Shown: one piece after another, positions 52,182 through 60,134 of the stretch
Position numbering within the stretch: the first letter of the stretch is position 1
How the letters are laid out: the number at the start of each line of letters is the position of its first letter
Assembly (NCBI RefSeq): GCF_002251435.1
Contig: NZ_NPJI01000034.1
Span: 62,001 to 126,000 of the forward strand
Source of the DNA: Prevotella sp. P2-180
Lineage (GTDB): Bacteria > Bacteroidota > Bacteroidia > Bacteroidales > Bacteroidaceae
Direction: 5' to 3'
Length of the DNA: 64,000 nt
Notes under the pieces: model-generated
What the model was told of the DNA's origin: nothing
The model's input: only the letters and a program-made list of their open reading frames with translations
The model's database searches: none
Position numbers and translations under genes: made by a program

Positions 52182-52933
52182 TGACACTCAGATACATCTT
52201 CCATAGCGGATTCCTGCTTGAAACGGCTCGGTGCATCCTGGTATTTGACTACTGGATGGATCCTGCCGATGTCATGAGTGGATACATGAATACATGTAAA
52301 CATGTGTACGTGTTTTCAAGCCACTTCCATGAGGACCACTTCACGAAAGCAATCCTCAGATGGAAGAATAGCATCCCCAATATTACATACATCCTGTCAA
52401 AGGATATACTCAAACGCCGAAGAGCGCAGAAAGAGGATGCCGATGTATGGATGGCCAAAGGAACGGTATGGGAAGATGAGAACCTGAAAGTGACAGCCAC
52501 GGGCAGCAATGACAGTGGCGTGAGCTGGATTGTTGAGACAGAAGGTAAAACCATCTTTCATGCTGGTGACTTGTGCAACTGGTACGCACGCTTTCTTGTT
52601 GACGGCACGCCTGAAGGAGAGGTCTTCAGTGAAGAGTTTGGTCAACACATCAATCCTGTGGCAGAGGAAAAGCGATTCCTTGGTGAACTTAAAGACATCC
52701 GAAAGATAACCGACTCGTTTGACCTTGTGATGTTTCCAGTGGACGGACGCATCGGCAACGGCTATACGCTTGGAGGGCGTCAGTTTATCGAACGCTTCAA
52801 GGTTGGAATGTTTGTCCCAATGCACTTTGTCATGAGTGGGTTTGAGAGTGCGTGGCGTATGGAGCCTTTCTGCAAAGAAAAGAATGTCCCCTTTTGGTGC
52901 ATCGGGCACGAAGGAGACAGCATAACAATATAA
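52178..52933 (+). CDS. MBL-fold metallo-hydrolase
   Basis: 251 residues. Metal motif SSHFHEDHF (HxHxDH), FHAGDLCNWY and a late H in PMHFVMSG; layout is that of the UlaG/L-ascorbate-lactonase-like subgroup. Substrate unknown. Translationally coupled to the flavin reductase (ATGATGA). Confidence 0.85.
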   Translation: MMTLRYIFHSGFLLETARCILVFDYWMDPADVMSGYMNTCKHVYVFSSHFHEDHFTKAILRWKNSIPNITYILSKDILKRRRAQKEDADVWMAKGTVWEDENLKVTATGSNDSGVSWIVETEGKTIFHAGDLCNWYARFLVDGTPEGEVFSEEFGQHINPVAEEKRFLGELKDIRKITDSFDLVMFPVDGRIGNGYTLGGRQFIERFKVGMFVPMHFVMSGFESAWRMEPFCKEKNVPFWCIGHEGDSITI

Positions 52934-52959
52934 TAATAACACATTAAATCGTTAAAACA

Positions 52960-53139
52960 ATGGACACAAAAGAAAAAGTATTAGCAACAATGAAAGAGGC
53001 AGGACAGCCTCTCAACGCAGGTAAAATTGCAGAACTCAGCGGTCTCGACCGCAAAGAGGTAGATGCAGCTATGAAGCAGCTGAAGGCAGAGGGCGCAATC
53101 GTCTCTCCTGTTCGTTGCAAATGGGCACCTGCAGAGTGA
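52960..53139 (+). CDS. Small winged-helix regulator (59 residues)
   Basis: [18 protein letters not shown], then [25 protein letters not shown] is a clear helix-turn-helix followed by a wing ([11 protein letters not shown]). Such minimal MarR/IclR-type winged helices are common in Bacteroidales; DNA-binding is inferred. Stop codon overlaps the next start (TGATG). Confidence 0.75.
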   Translation: MDTKEKVLATMKEAGQPLNAGKIAELSGLDRKEVDAAMKQLKAEGAIVSPVRCKWAPAE

Positions 53140-53588
53140 TGGTACAGGACTCGACAACATATTATGTATGGATAGGCGGGTCATGTGACTACGGTCATAA
53201 GGAACGTGCTGGTGGTGCTGCCGTTGTGATAGAGCACGACGGTAGCATCATCAGTCGTGATGTCATCAGTGATTTGCATACCACAGAGTTCCGTATGATG
53301 CTAACGCTTATGGTTAAAGTAATGAACGAGCTGCCTGACGGTTCTGACATTCTTTTCCTAACCAACGCAGCCTACATCCAGAACTTTGACAAGACACCTA
53401 CAGCGAAGTCTGCCAATCTAGACCTCATCAGCCAGTGTATCGAGGCGAAAACACGGCATAATTCTGTTAGTGTCAAAATCGTACCATACCACAAAAGTCC
53501 ATTGCTCATCGAAACACATGACATGGCAACAGAAGCTATGGCAAAGACAAGAAAAGAATACCACCATAGTAGTGGAGGCACAACATAA
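53139..53588 (+). CDS. RNase HI-fold protein lacking the catalytic acids
   Basis: 149 residues from the ATG at 53139. The order of elements follows RNase HI: YYVWIGGSC (TDGSC in the enzyme), AGGAAVVIEHDG, HTTEFRMMLTLM (TNNRMELxA), ILFLTNAAYIQN (STDSQYV). At all three key positions the acid is replaced: Asp to Gly13, Glu to Met54, Asp to Asn76. It therefore probably binds nucleic acid without cutting. ATG overlaps the winged-helix stop. Confidence 0.65.
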   Translation: MVQDSTTYYVWIGGSCDYGHKERAGGAAVVIEHDGSIISRDVISDLHTTEFRMMLTLMVKVMNELPDGSDILFLTNAAYIQNFDKTPTAKSANLDLISQCIEAKTRHNSVSVKIVPYHKSPLLIETHDMATEAMAKTRKEYHHSSGGTT

Positions 53589-53748
53589 AGCCGAGGAAGA
53601 GGCACAGGCTAAGGAACGAAGGATGCAGGAGACACTGCTTAGTATCAAGAGCAAGTTCGGCAAGAACTCAATACTCCGGGGACTGAACCTTGAAGAAGGG
53701 GCTACAGCCATAAAACGCAATAAACAGATAGGAGGACACAAAGCATGA
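53566..53748 (+). pseudogene. C-terminal remnant of a Y-family DNA polymerase
   Basis: In a frame different from the RNase H-like gene, the last ~60 codons read KERRMQETLLSIKSKFG, KNSILRGLNLEEGATAIK, RNKQIGGHKA and stop. This is the usual C-terminal tail of UmuC/DinB-type polymerases in this phylum. The polymerase, fingers and thumb domains are absent; the RNase H-like gene runs into the break. ATGA overlap with the following YolD-like gene is kept. Confidence 0.8.
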
Positions 53749-54020
53749 TGGATAAATACACCCATATCATTGACTTGCCCCACCACGTATCAAAGGTCAG
53801 GCCACAAATGACCATGTACCAACGTGCAGCTCAGTTTGCCCCGTTTGCGGCTCTAACAGGGCATAGTGCAGCGATCAGTGAAACGGCAAGACTGACAGAC
53901 AAGGTGATAGAACTCTCTGAGAGTGAGTGTCAAGTGCTCAACCAGAAAATCACATTACTTTTAGCGCACCTCGACGGGAAGTTTAGCCACATTTTACCAG
54001 TTAAGAATAAAGACTGGTAA
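53745..54020 (+). CDS. YolD-like partner protein, probably shortened
   Basis: 91 residues: YTHIIDLPHHVSKVRPQMTMYQRAAQFAPFAALTGHSAAISETARLTD. This is the start of the small YolD-like proteins that sit just after Y-family polymerase genes. The usual C-terminal beta-rich part is missing; the reading ends in HILPVKNKDW. Its polymerase partner is only a remnant here. Confidence 0.75.
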   Translation: MMDKYTHIIDLPHHVSKVRPQMTMYQRAAQFAPFAALTGHSAAISETARLTDKVIELSESECQVLNQKITLLLAHLDGKFSHILPVKNKDW

Positions 54021-54133
54021 AAGTTGGACTAAATAGACAGATTAGTTGGACTAAATAGAAATGCCTATTTCCCTGAAACATCGTATCTTTGCACCCAGAT
54101 TCAAACATCGTTTAATAAAAACTTAAAGGTAAT
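54021..54133 (+). promoter_or_regulatory. Direct repeat and -7 box upstream of the NTF2 remnant
   Basis: AGTTGGACTAAATAGA occurs twice (54022-54037 and 54044-54059), 22 bp apart, i.e. two DNA turns. A -7 box TATCTTTG follows at 54084-54091. The repeats look like sites for a dimeric or tandem regulator. Confidence 0.5.
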
Positions 54134-54232
54134 ATGAGAAGTAAGATTGAAGAGTACAATGCAGTAGTAGAAGCTGCAAGGAAGTTCACGAAGAGCGTTG
54201 CCGAGGGCAACAGCAATTATGCCGAGTCGTGA
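54134..54232 (+). pseudogene. N-terminal remnant of an NTF2-like protein
   Basis: 32 codons, MRSKIEEYNAVVEAARKF, TKSVAEGNSNYAES, then TGA. This resembles the first helix of SnoaL/NTF2-like proteins that start with a similar helix and a G-D/N-S-x-x-A-E turn. Nothing after the stop continues the family. 54233-54356 shows no further gene. Confidence 0.5.
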
Positions 54233-54356
54233 CTGAATAAGATAGAATATCAAATGATGGTGAACTGCTTTCAGGCAAGAAGCCCCAATTTGCCAAATGG
54301 TTGTTCAAGCAAGTTTCAACAGCAGCTATCCATTGCTGACCTACACCACATTCTTC

Positions 54357-55535
54357 TTATTTACGGAACTTACAGATAGCAGAAGCAACCTCTTTGATAA
54401 TGGTTTCTGCCTTTCTGATACCATTATCTTTGGCGAGGGTAAGAGCATCTTCAAGGGTTTGACCTTGCAGCTTTCCTTGCATCATAAGGCAGTGCATAGT
54501 CTCTGGAAGGAAACCTCCGACATTGAAAATATAGGTCATGTCATATGCTGGCGATAACTGCCAATGACCGTTTTCGTCCATTAGGAATGAAAAGTTCTTA
54601 TTGTGGTCATCGGTGTTGTTGGCAAGGATGTTGAACACCATCCTGCGAAATACCTCTTCCTGTGTGGATTCAGGAAGTCGCATCTTACGACATACCATCA
54701 GCAGTTTCTCGTAGCTGTCTGCTTCGGGGTATAAGGCAGCCAGTGTCTGCATGTGAAGCTTACGTTCCCCATCACGATCGAAACGATGCGTTATGAAGTG
54801 ATTCTGTCCCTCAACTTCAATAAGTTCACATGGCATCATGTAGATACCAGCAGCTGTAGCCATCTTGTAATAAGCCATTTCAAGTTCAGCAGAAGAACGT
54901 GAAGGATCACCAAACTTAAGAATACAGTATTCAAACCCTTTTTGCCCAGCTATCTGTCCGCTTCTTATCTCACCAGTCTTTGGATTTATGGCAATGATGG
55001 CTTTAGGTTGTCTGCCACCTGCAGAGGTGCCAACAGCTATCAAGGATTGCATCGTCAAAGACTCATCTGGCATTATCTTTACGTTCTCACGCTCAGTGAA
55101 TATCTTTTGAGCCAAGTCCGTCAAAGCTTTAAGATTGAGTTGTTCGGACTTCTTAATGCCAGATGATTCAGGGATAAACTCCAATGCTCCCATTCCTCGT
55201 TTGCCAATGAAAGAGAGAATTTCAAGAGGAGTGATTTCCTGGTTTCGGATGCCGTTCTGTATTCTCCAACATTCGAAGACTTGATTTCCCCAAGCATCAG
55301 GAAGCGAATCAGCAAGAAAAGGAGGCAATTTACGGTAAAGCTTCATTTCCTTATCTCCCATGATAGGACGACGGCTTGCAGGTGACTTGGTAGAAGCAAT
55401 AAGAGGGAAAGGATCTAGTTCGCCACCGATAACAGCAGGATTGAACTCGAAGTACGAAATTCCTTTCCTGCCATCCCATGACAAACGACCGATTTCCTTG
55501 TCCCAGAGCATTATTTTAAGGGAGCTTGTTATCAT
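54357..55535 (-). CDS. hipA: HipA-family toxin kinase
   Basis: 392 residues. HipA-type Ser/Thr kinase: LPPFLADSLPDAWGN, VGTSAGGRQPKAI, the catalytic loop NILANNTDDHNKNFSFL and metal motif SPAYDMTY. HipA kinases phosphorylate aminoacyl-tRNA synthetases or other targets and arrest growth; HipB neutralises and represses. ATGA overlap with the upstream hipB-like gene. Confidence 0.9.
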   Translation of the reverse strand: MITSSLKIMLWDKEIGRLSWDGRKGISYFEFNPAVIGGELDPFPLIASTKSPASRRPIMGDKEMKLYRKLPPFLADSLPDAWGNQVFECWRIQNGIRNQEITPLEILSFIGKRGMGALEFIPESSGIKKSEQLNLKALTDLAQKIFTERENVKIMPDESLTMQSLIAVGTSAGGRQPKAIIAINPKTGEIRSGQIAGQKGFEYCILKFGDPSRSSAELEMAYYKMATAAGIYMMPCELIEVEGQNHFITHRFDRDGERKLHMQTLAALYPEADSYEKLLMVCRKMRLPESTQEEVFRRMVFNILANNTDDHNKNFSFLMDENGHWQLSPAYDMTYIFNVGGFLPETMHCLMMQGKLQGQTLEDALTLAKDNGIRKAETIIKEVASAICKFRK

Positions 55536-55840
55536 GATTTCTTATGTCTAATTCGTTGAACCTTCTTTTCTGACTTGATGAGATATGCAGAATCTGGAAG
55601 TTCTGGCATCAGTTCGTCTAGAGTATTTATCTGACCGATAGCCTTCATCAGCAAAAGGAACGTACCAAGCGACATATTGCCTGACGTTCCGTTCTCAAAC
55701 TTGTGAATGGTAGTAATGGTGATACCTGATTGCTCAGAGACATCCTTCTGCGTCATGTTACTACGCAGACGATAATCTTTGAATCTCGCTCCAAGCAGCT
55801 TTATCAATTCTGGTATGGAATATTCGTAATAGTCAGCCAT
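55532..55840 (-). CDS. hipB: HipB-like XRE-family antitoxin/repressor
   Basis: 102 residues with a classic helix-turn-helix (MTQKDVSEQSGITITTIHKFENG). C-terminal tail is basic (KSEKKVQRIRHKKS). First gene of the hipBA operon; a minus-strand -7 box TAATTTTG is at 55925-55932, ~85 bp upstream. Confidence 0.9.
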   Translation of the reverse strand: MADYYEYSIPELIKLLGARFKDYRLRSNMTQKDVSEQSGITITTIHKFENGTSGNMSLGTFLLLMKAIGQINTLDELMPELPDSAYLIKSEKKVQRIRHKKS

Positions 55841-55924
55841 AATGTCACACTTTTATTTTATATTTTGCTATAATTTATAGGTTGTTTTATTGTCTATATT
55901 GTATTACGCTTATATTTACAGCTG

Positions 55925-55932
55925 CAAAATTA
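55925..55932 (-). promoter_or_regulatory. -7 box of hipBA
   Basis: TAATTTTG on the minus strand, close to the 3' break of the group II intron fragment. Confidence 0.55.
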
Positions 55933-55984
55933 CGCAATATTTTTGAAATAAATGTATAACAAGCAAGGAAAATGTTGGATAAAG

Positions 55985-56799
55985 AGCAAATTTAGTATGT
56001 ATGAAACCACGGTCTTTTCCTTGTTCACCTTTAGGAATAATTTTCCTTCAATGAATTTGGTTATTGACTCTCGTACACGTTCTGCTGCACGCTTGGTCTT
56101 GCAGAATATCATCGAATCGTCGGCATAGCGTACAAAGGGGTGTCCTCTGCGTGCGAGTTCTTTGTCCAACTCGTTCAGCATGATGTTGCTGAGAAGTGGG
56201 CTCAGCGGTCCTCCTTGTGGGGTGCCTTCCTCGCTTGCATGCCATAGTCCTTTGTCTATGACTCCGCTCCGAAGATATTTGTGTATAAGGCTGACTACTC
56301 TGCCGTCCTTGATGGTGCGGCTGAGTATCTCTATGAGTTTGCTGTGGCTCACTGTGTCGAAGAAGCGTTCAAGGTCGAGGTCCACTACATACTTGTAGCC
56401 TTCATCGACTATCTTCTGCACTTCTCGCAATGCGTCAAGGCAGCCCCTCCTCGGGCGGAAGCCGAAGCTTCGTTTGGAGAATTGGGGCTCATAGATTATT
56501 GTCAGTACTTGGTTGATGGCTTGTTGCACCATACGGTCAACCACGGTCGGTATGCCCAACAGGCGCTTCTTGCCATTGTCCTTGGGTATCTCTACCCTTC
56601 GGACGGGATTCGGACGGTAGGTACCGTCAAGCAAGGAGCGTAGCAGTTCATCCTTATTAGCCTTGAGCCATGGGAGCAACTGCTCGCATGACATCTTGTC
56701 GATACCGCTACAGCCCTTGTTCCTCACTACTTCATCTACACCGACCGTTCCGAATAGCTATCGGGCTTTGGCTTGTTTGGCAGCCTTACCCACGGTCAT
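55985..56799 (-). pseudogene. ltrA: Group II intron reverse transcriptase/maturase, 5' part
   Basis: From the ATG at 56799 the frame reads MTVGKAAKQAKAR and hits TAG at 56758-56760. It then continues FGTVGVDEVVRNKGCSGIDKM, RPNPVRRVEIPKDNGKKRLLGIPTVVDRMVQQA, FGFRPRRGC, DLDLERFFDTVSHS, GTPQGGPLSPLLSN and the catalytic YADD (FVRYADDSMIF), up to LFLKVNKEKTVVSY. There the similarity ends and unrelated sequence (the hipBA upstream region) begins. Maturase X and endonuclease domains are missing. Stop codon plus 3' truncation make it inactive. Confidence 0.88.
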
Positions 56800-57045
56800 A
56801 TGCCTTGTATGAAGTTTCTGTTCGTTAGGCCAGATGTTTGCCGCCGGCTTCCTTCAGATTCCACCTCACGATGGACACCCTTGCCTTGGGCTATGTGATT
56901 CCCGCTATTAGGGCTCACTCGGGACTTGCACCCGTTAGACAATGCTCATGCCGAGCGTACCACCAAAAGCCCTCCTTTTCACAAAGGAAGGCTATGGTAT
57001 TGAAGCGTCTGCTCCAATCAATACGCATATGCATTCTATAGAGAT
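55985..57045 (-). mobile_element. Group II intron fragment A (5' end to mid-RT)
   Basis: Upstream of the RT frame (56800-57045, minus strand) is group II intron domain I-type sequence, with GTGCAAGTCCCGAGTGAGCC (56913-56932) and the AGGCAAGGGTGTCC-like segment before the ORF. The outer 5' boundary near 57045 is approximate. Its sequence type differs from fragment B at 59546-60105, so the two are not halves of one intron (judged from their RT/maturase styles). Confidence 0.7.
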
Positions 57046-57082
57046 TTTTATGGTTTCTTTCGTTGAATCACCACTACTTTGT

Positions 57083-58633
57083 CTACTTCCTTAGCACCAT
57101 AAGATGCTCGCCATTCTTGACAACCGTCATGGACTCTATAGTCAGTGGGGATAGTTGTTCTACCTCTTCCTTCTGAGCCACTTGACCATCAACTATGTAA
57201 ACAACCTTGGTCACATTATTATCTACTGACTGTTCTTTCTTATTTACATTTTGAGTTGATACGTCCCCTTTCAGCTTGAATGTCACTGGCACTGTAAACT
57301 TAACATTTACAGGTTTGCCATTCTGTGTACCTGGTTGCCATTTTGGCATACTGCTGACCACTCTAATAGCCTCGGCGTCCAATTCCTCGCTTACCGAGCG
57401 CACCAGTTCCGCGTTAGATATCGAACCATCTTTTCCTACTACAAATGTTACAAGCACCCTACCTTCTACTTTCTTCTCTTCAGCCACTTTAGGATAATGG
57501 AGGTTATTGCAAAGATATTTGAACAACGCAGGCATACCACCAGGGAAAGAAGGCATCTTCTCCACTACATCATATACTTTTGCATTATCATTCTGTTTGT
57601 CTTGAGGATTGCTCTTCTGCCTGCCTTTATCACTGGTATTCTGATTGGCTTGAGGCTTAACCGTCTTCTTGGACTGTGCATTGGCATCAGTAACATTTAT
57701 CACACTTAACGACTCAATCGCACTCTCCGTTTCACGCTCAATGTCCATGGTAGTGCGTTCTACCGCAGGACAGGCAAAAGCTACAACCGCACAGGCTGCT
57801 ACTGGCACCATGACAATTGCCTTCAGGCATTGCCACTTGTTTGTTTTCGTTGTTTTCATCATTTTAATACGTTTTTTTAGTGAATTGTAATTTAAATTGT
57901 TTGCCAGCAGAAACGCGCGTTCTCCCACTGACTTTCTTATAAGCAGCATTTGATACTGCTTGGCATCGATTCCTTCGCTTAATACGGTTGCATCAGCCTC
58001 ATACTCATGGATATCCTGCAACTCGCGCTTCATTAGCCATGCCGCGGGATTATACCATTGGAACATTATCATTGCATTGCAAAGCATAACCTCGTATGAA
58101 TGACCCAAACGGGCGTGTGCCTTTTCATGCATCACAATCGTTTTACTTCCCATGTCATAATCTTCTCTGTTCATCACAACATATCCAAACCAGGAAAAAG
58201 GTGATACTTTGCTATCCACCACAACAATCTTAATACCGTCTTCTTCTCTTATGTAGTCAACCTTGGAGATAAGATTGAAAATGTGGAAAAGAGAAACTAT
58301 GTTTGACAAAAACATAAAGACTACACCTATAATATATAAAATAAAGAACACTTGCACCAACGATATACTATATGGGGTTGCAAAGTCGTCAATAACTTCA
58401 CCTTGAAGAATTATTGATTCCACTTCAACAACTCCTTGATTGAGTGTATTGGAATCTGTAAAAGCCAAACCAACAAACGGCAAAATAAAGGACGCCACAA
58501 TCATCGTCAGTATTAAGTAATGATTGAAACGAAAAAAAGTGTCTCTACTCAAGAGCAACTTATATACCAAGAAAAAGGCTATCTGGCATAACGCGACTTT
58601 AATGGAATAAACAAAGAACATACCCATAATCAT
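57083..58633 (-). CDS. BlaR1/MecR1-type M56 metallopeptidase with C-terminal TonB domain
   Basis: 516 residues. Four N-terminal membrane helices (e.g. YLILTMIVASFILPFVGLA, VFFILYIIGVVFMFLSNIV) and the zinc site HEKAHARLGH plus a downstream Glu (HEYEADA). A single helix follows near 270-290. A periplasmic linker rich in N, K, Q and D leads to a TonB_C domain (FKYLCNNLHYPKVAEEKKVEGRVLVTFVVGKDGSI, VVSSMPKWQPGTQNGKPV). Such proteins sense a periplasmic signal and cleave the BlaI-type repressor. Its start overlaps the upstream blaI-like stop by 4 bp. No beta-lactamase gene is adjacent; the nearest is the fusion at 47-49 kb. Confidence 0.85.
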   Translation of the reverse strand: MIMGMFFVYSIKVALCQIAFFLVYKLLLSRDTFFRFNHYLILTMIVASFILPFVGLAFTDSNTLNQGVVEVESIILQGEVIDDFATPYSISLVQVFFILYIIGVVFMFLSNIVSLFHIFNLISKVDYIREEDGIKIVVVDSKVSPFSWFGYVVMNREDYDMGSKTIVMHEKAHARLGHSYEVMLCNAMIMFQWYNPAAWLMKRELQDIHEYEADATVLSEGIDAKQYQMLLIRKSVGERAFLLANNLNYNSLKKRIKMMKTTKTNKWQCLKAIVMVPVAACAVVAFACPAVERTTMDIERETESAIESLSVINVTDANAQSKKTVKPQANQNTSDKGRQKSNPQDKQNDNAKVYDVVEKMPSFPGGMPALFKYLCNNLHYPKVAEEKKVEGRVLVTFVVGKDGSISNAELVRSVSEELDAEAIRVVSSMPKWQPGTQNGKPVNVKFTVPVTFKLKGDVSTQNVNKKEQSVDNNVTKVVYIVDGQVAQKEEVEQLSPLTIESMTVVKNGEHLMVLRK

Positions 58634-58989
58634 CCCTCCTCTACTTCCCTAATCAATTCTTTCAGCTCATCAATACTGATTTTCTCATTTTTCACAAGAG
58701 CCGATACAGCATTAAGATAAGAACGTCCAAAAAACTTATCAACAACATTCGCCAACGAGCCACCAGAATATTCATCGCGACTGATTGTAGCGAAGTATTG
58801 AAAACAACGAGCCGACAAAGCACGATGTGAAAGGAAACCTTTATCTTCTAAAATCTTCACAAGCGTACTTAACGTATTAACATGAGGTTTGGGATCGTCA
58901 TAATGCGATTGCAACTCACGTATCTGCATATCACCATACGTCCAGTAATGGTGCATGATTTCCTCTTCTTTTGCTGTCAATGTTTTCAT
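58630..58989 (-). CDS. BlaI/MecI/CopY-family repressor
   Basis: 119 residues from the ATG at 58989 (MKTLTAKEEEIMHHYW). Winged helix (GDMQIRELQSHYDDPKPHVNTLSTLVKILEDKGFLSHRALSARCFQYFATISRDEY) followed by the dimerisation/cleavage region. Represses its own operon until cut by the M56 partner. Three 17-bp operator boxes lie just upstream. Confidence 0.92.
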   Translation of the reverse strand: MKTLTAKEEEIMHHYWTYGDMQIRELQSHYDDPKPHVNTLSTLVKILEDKGFLSHRALSARCFQYFATISRDEYSGGSLANVVDKFFGRSYLNAVSALVKNEKISIDELKELIREVEEG

Positions 58990-59017
58990 AATTGTCTCAT
59001 TTTTTAATTTCACGATG

Positions 59018-59083
59018 CAAAGTTACTAAAAGTTTTAGTTATACAACTAATATTCTTAGTTAATTAAACTAAAAACATTAGTT
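59018..59083. promoter_or_regulatory. blaI-type promoter with three ACTAA-N7-TTAGT operator boxes
   Basis: Boxes at 59024-59040, 59045-59061 and 59067-59083, each of the form (A)ACTAA-N7-TTAGT(T), centre-to-centre 21-22 bp. The minus-strand -7 box TAACTTTG (59018-59025) overlaps the edge of box 1. This layout fits cooperative repression by BlaI-type dimers. Confidence 0.75.
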
Positions 59084-59111
59084 ATTTAACATTTTCCCCA
59101 AAGTACTAACA

Positions 59112-59148
59112 GAAAAAAGCCCCGAAAGTATTTCTACTTTCAGGGCTT
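59112..59148 (-). terminator. Terminator of the rRNA operon
   Basis: Minus-strand AAGCCCTGAAAGTA / TACTTTCGGGGCTT stem with loop GAAA, followed by TTTT; directly downstream of the 5S gene. Confidence 0.85.
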
Positions 59149-59163
59149 CGCATGATTAAAAAA

Positions 59164-59275
<112 letters not shown>

Positions 59276-59401
59276 TGTTTCTTTGCTCACCTCCTAGCTT
59301 TACCTTAAGAGGCGGTATGGGTTGACACTCGTCACACGAAACATGTATTACAAAACTCTAACTAAGGATAGCCATAACAACTGAAAGCACGGAGAGAATG
59401 T

Positions 59402-59545
59402 TCTCGCCAGAAAGTTTTCGGGCAATTAGTACAGCTCGGCTTTGACGTCGCCGTCTTTACACCTGCTGCCTATCAACGTCGTAGTCTGCGACGACCCTAA
59501 AAGGAGTTCTAATCTTGAGGCTGGCTTCGCACTTAGATGCTTTCA
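59402..59545 (-). rRNA. rrl: 23S ribosomal RNA, last ~145 nt only
   Basis: Minus strand reads TGAAAGCATCTAAGTGCGAA, GCCAGCCTCAAGATTAGAAC, GGGTCGTCGCAGACTACGAC, GTACTAATTGCCCGAAAACTTT, the 3' end of Bacteroidales 23S. At 59545/59546 the match stops where CGC should precede TGAAAGC; group II intron sequence begins instead. The 59276-59401 stretch is the 23S-5S spacer, with no gene. Confidence 0.92.
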
Positions 59546-60105
59546 CAAGGGTCAGGGTCGAGTAGAGCGAGGGAGTTTCACCCTCACCCTCTCACAGAAC
59601 CGTGCGTGAAAGTCTCCCCTCATACGGCTCTTCACACTCAACTCTTTGTGCATAGACATAACCTTGGGGTCTGACCTCTCTGCCAATGATATAATAGACT
59701 GCGGTCTTTGCTCGCTATCTCTTGCAGCCAACCGAAAGCCTTGACAATGGGCTTGCGATGGAAACGCTTGTATTTCCTGCGTATCCAATAGGCAAGCACC
59801 ATGTTTAGGTGGTTCATCACTTTGACAAACTCGGTCTTGCCAAACTTGTTATAGTAATTGTACCAACCTCGCACTTGGCTCTCAATCTCTATCCCCCCCT
59901 GATGGAGTTTCCAGTCAAGATGCGAATGCAGTTTCCACTCCTTCATCTTCTCATGCAGCTTCTTCACCGATTTCTTGCTGATGGCAGGAAGAAAGTTCGT
60001 GAAGCACAGGCCTTGCTTTCGATTCCATGACTTGCGGCATTGGAAAGTATAGCCGAGAAAGTCGAAGGAAGCTTCATTGCCTTCAACCTTCTTCGGAACG
60101 TGACC
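59546..60105 (-). mobile_element. Group II intron fragment B (3' end), inserted in 23S rRNA
   Basis: Contains the 34-nt domain V (59597-59630: GAGCCGTATGAGGGG ... CGCACGGTTC on the minus strand) and a domain VI-like stem (about 59553-59592), then meets the 23S exon at 59545. The upstream side (to ~60105) encodes the maturase C-terminus and then stops matching where the amidase region begins; the 5' two-thirds of the intron is absent. Confidence 0.82.
59638..60105 (-). pseudogene. ltrA: Group II intron maturase, C-terminal part
   Basis: Frame reads EGNEASFDFLGYTFQCR, then KQGLCFTNFLPAISKKSVKK and the GIIM-type maturase domain (GIEIESQVRGWYNYYNKFG, YWIRRKYKRF, PIVKAFGWLQEIA). Ends CLCTKS before domain V. 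The RT domains are missing upstream. The FDFLGYTF type differs from the KVNKEKTVVSY type of fragment A. Confidence 0.82.
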
Positions 60106-60134
60106 TGCTGAAGAACCATGAGGCAGGGCTGTTT

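Noticed and set aside
55930..56727. Diversity-generating retroelement or retron reverse transcriptase
   Set aside because: The RT has group II intron motifs (RNKGCSGID, YADD, domain I RNA upstream); no template/variable repeat pair or msr/msd-like RNA seen.
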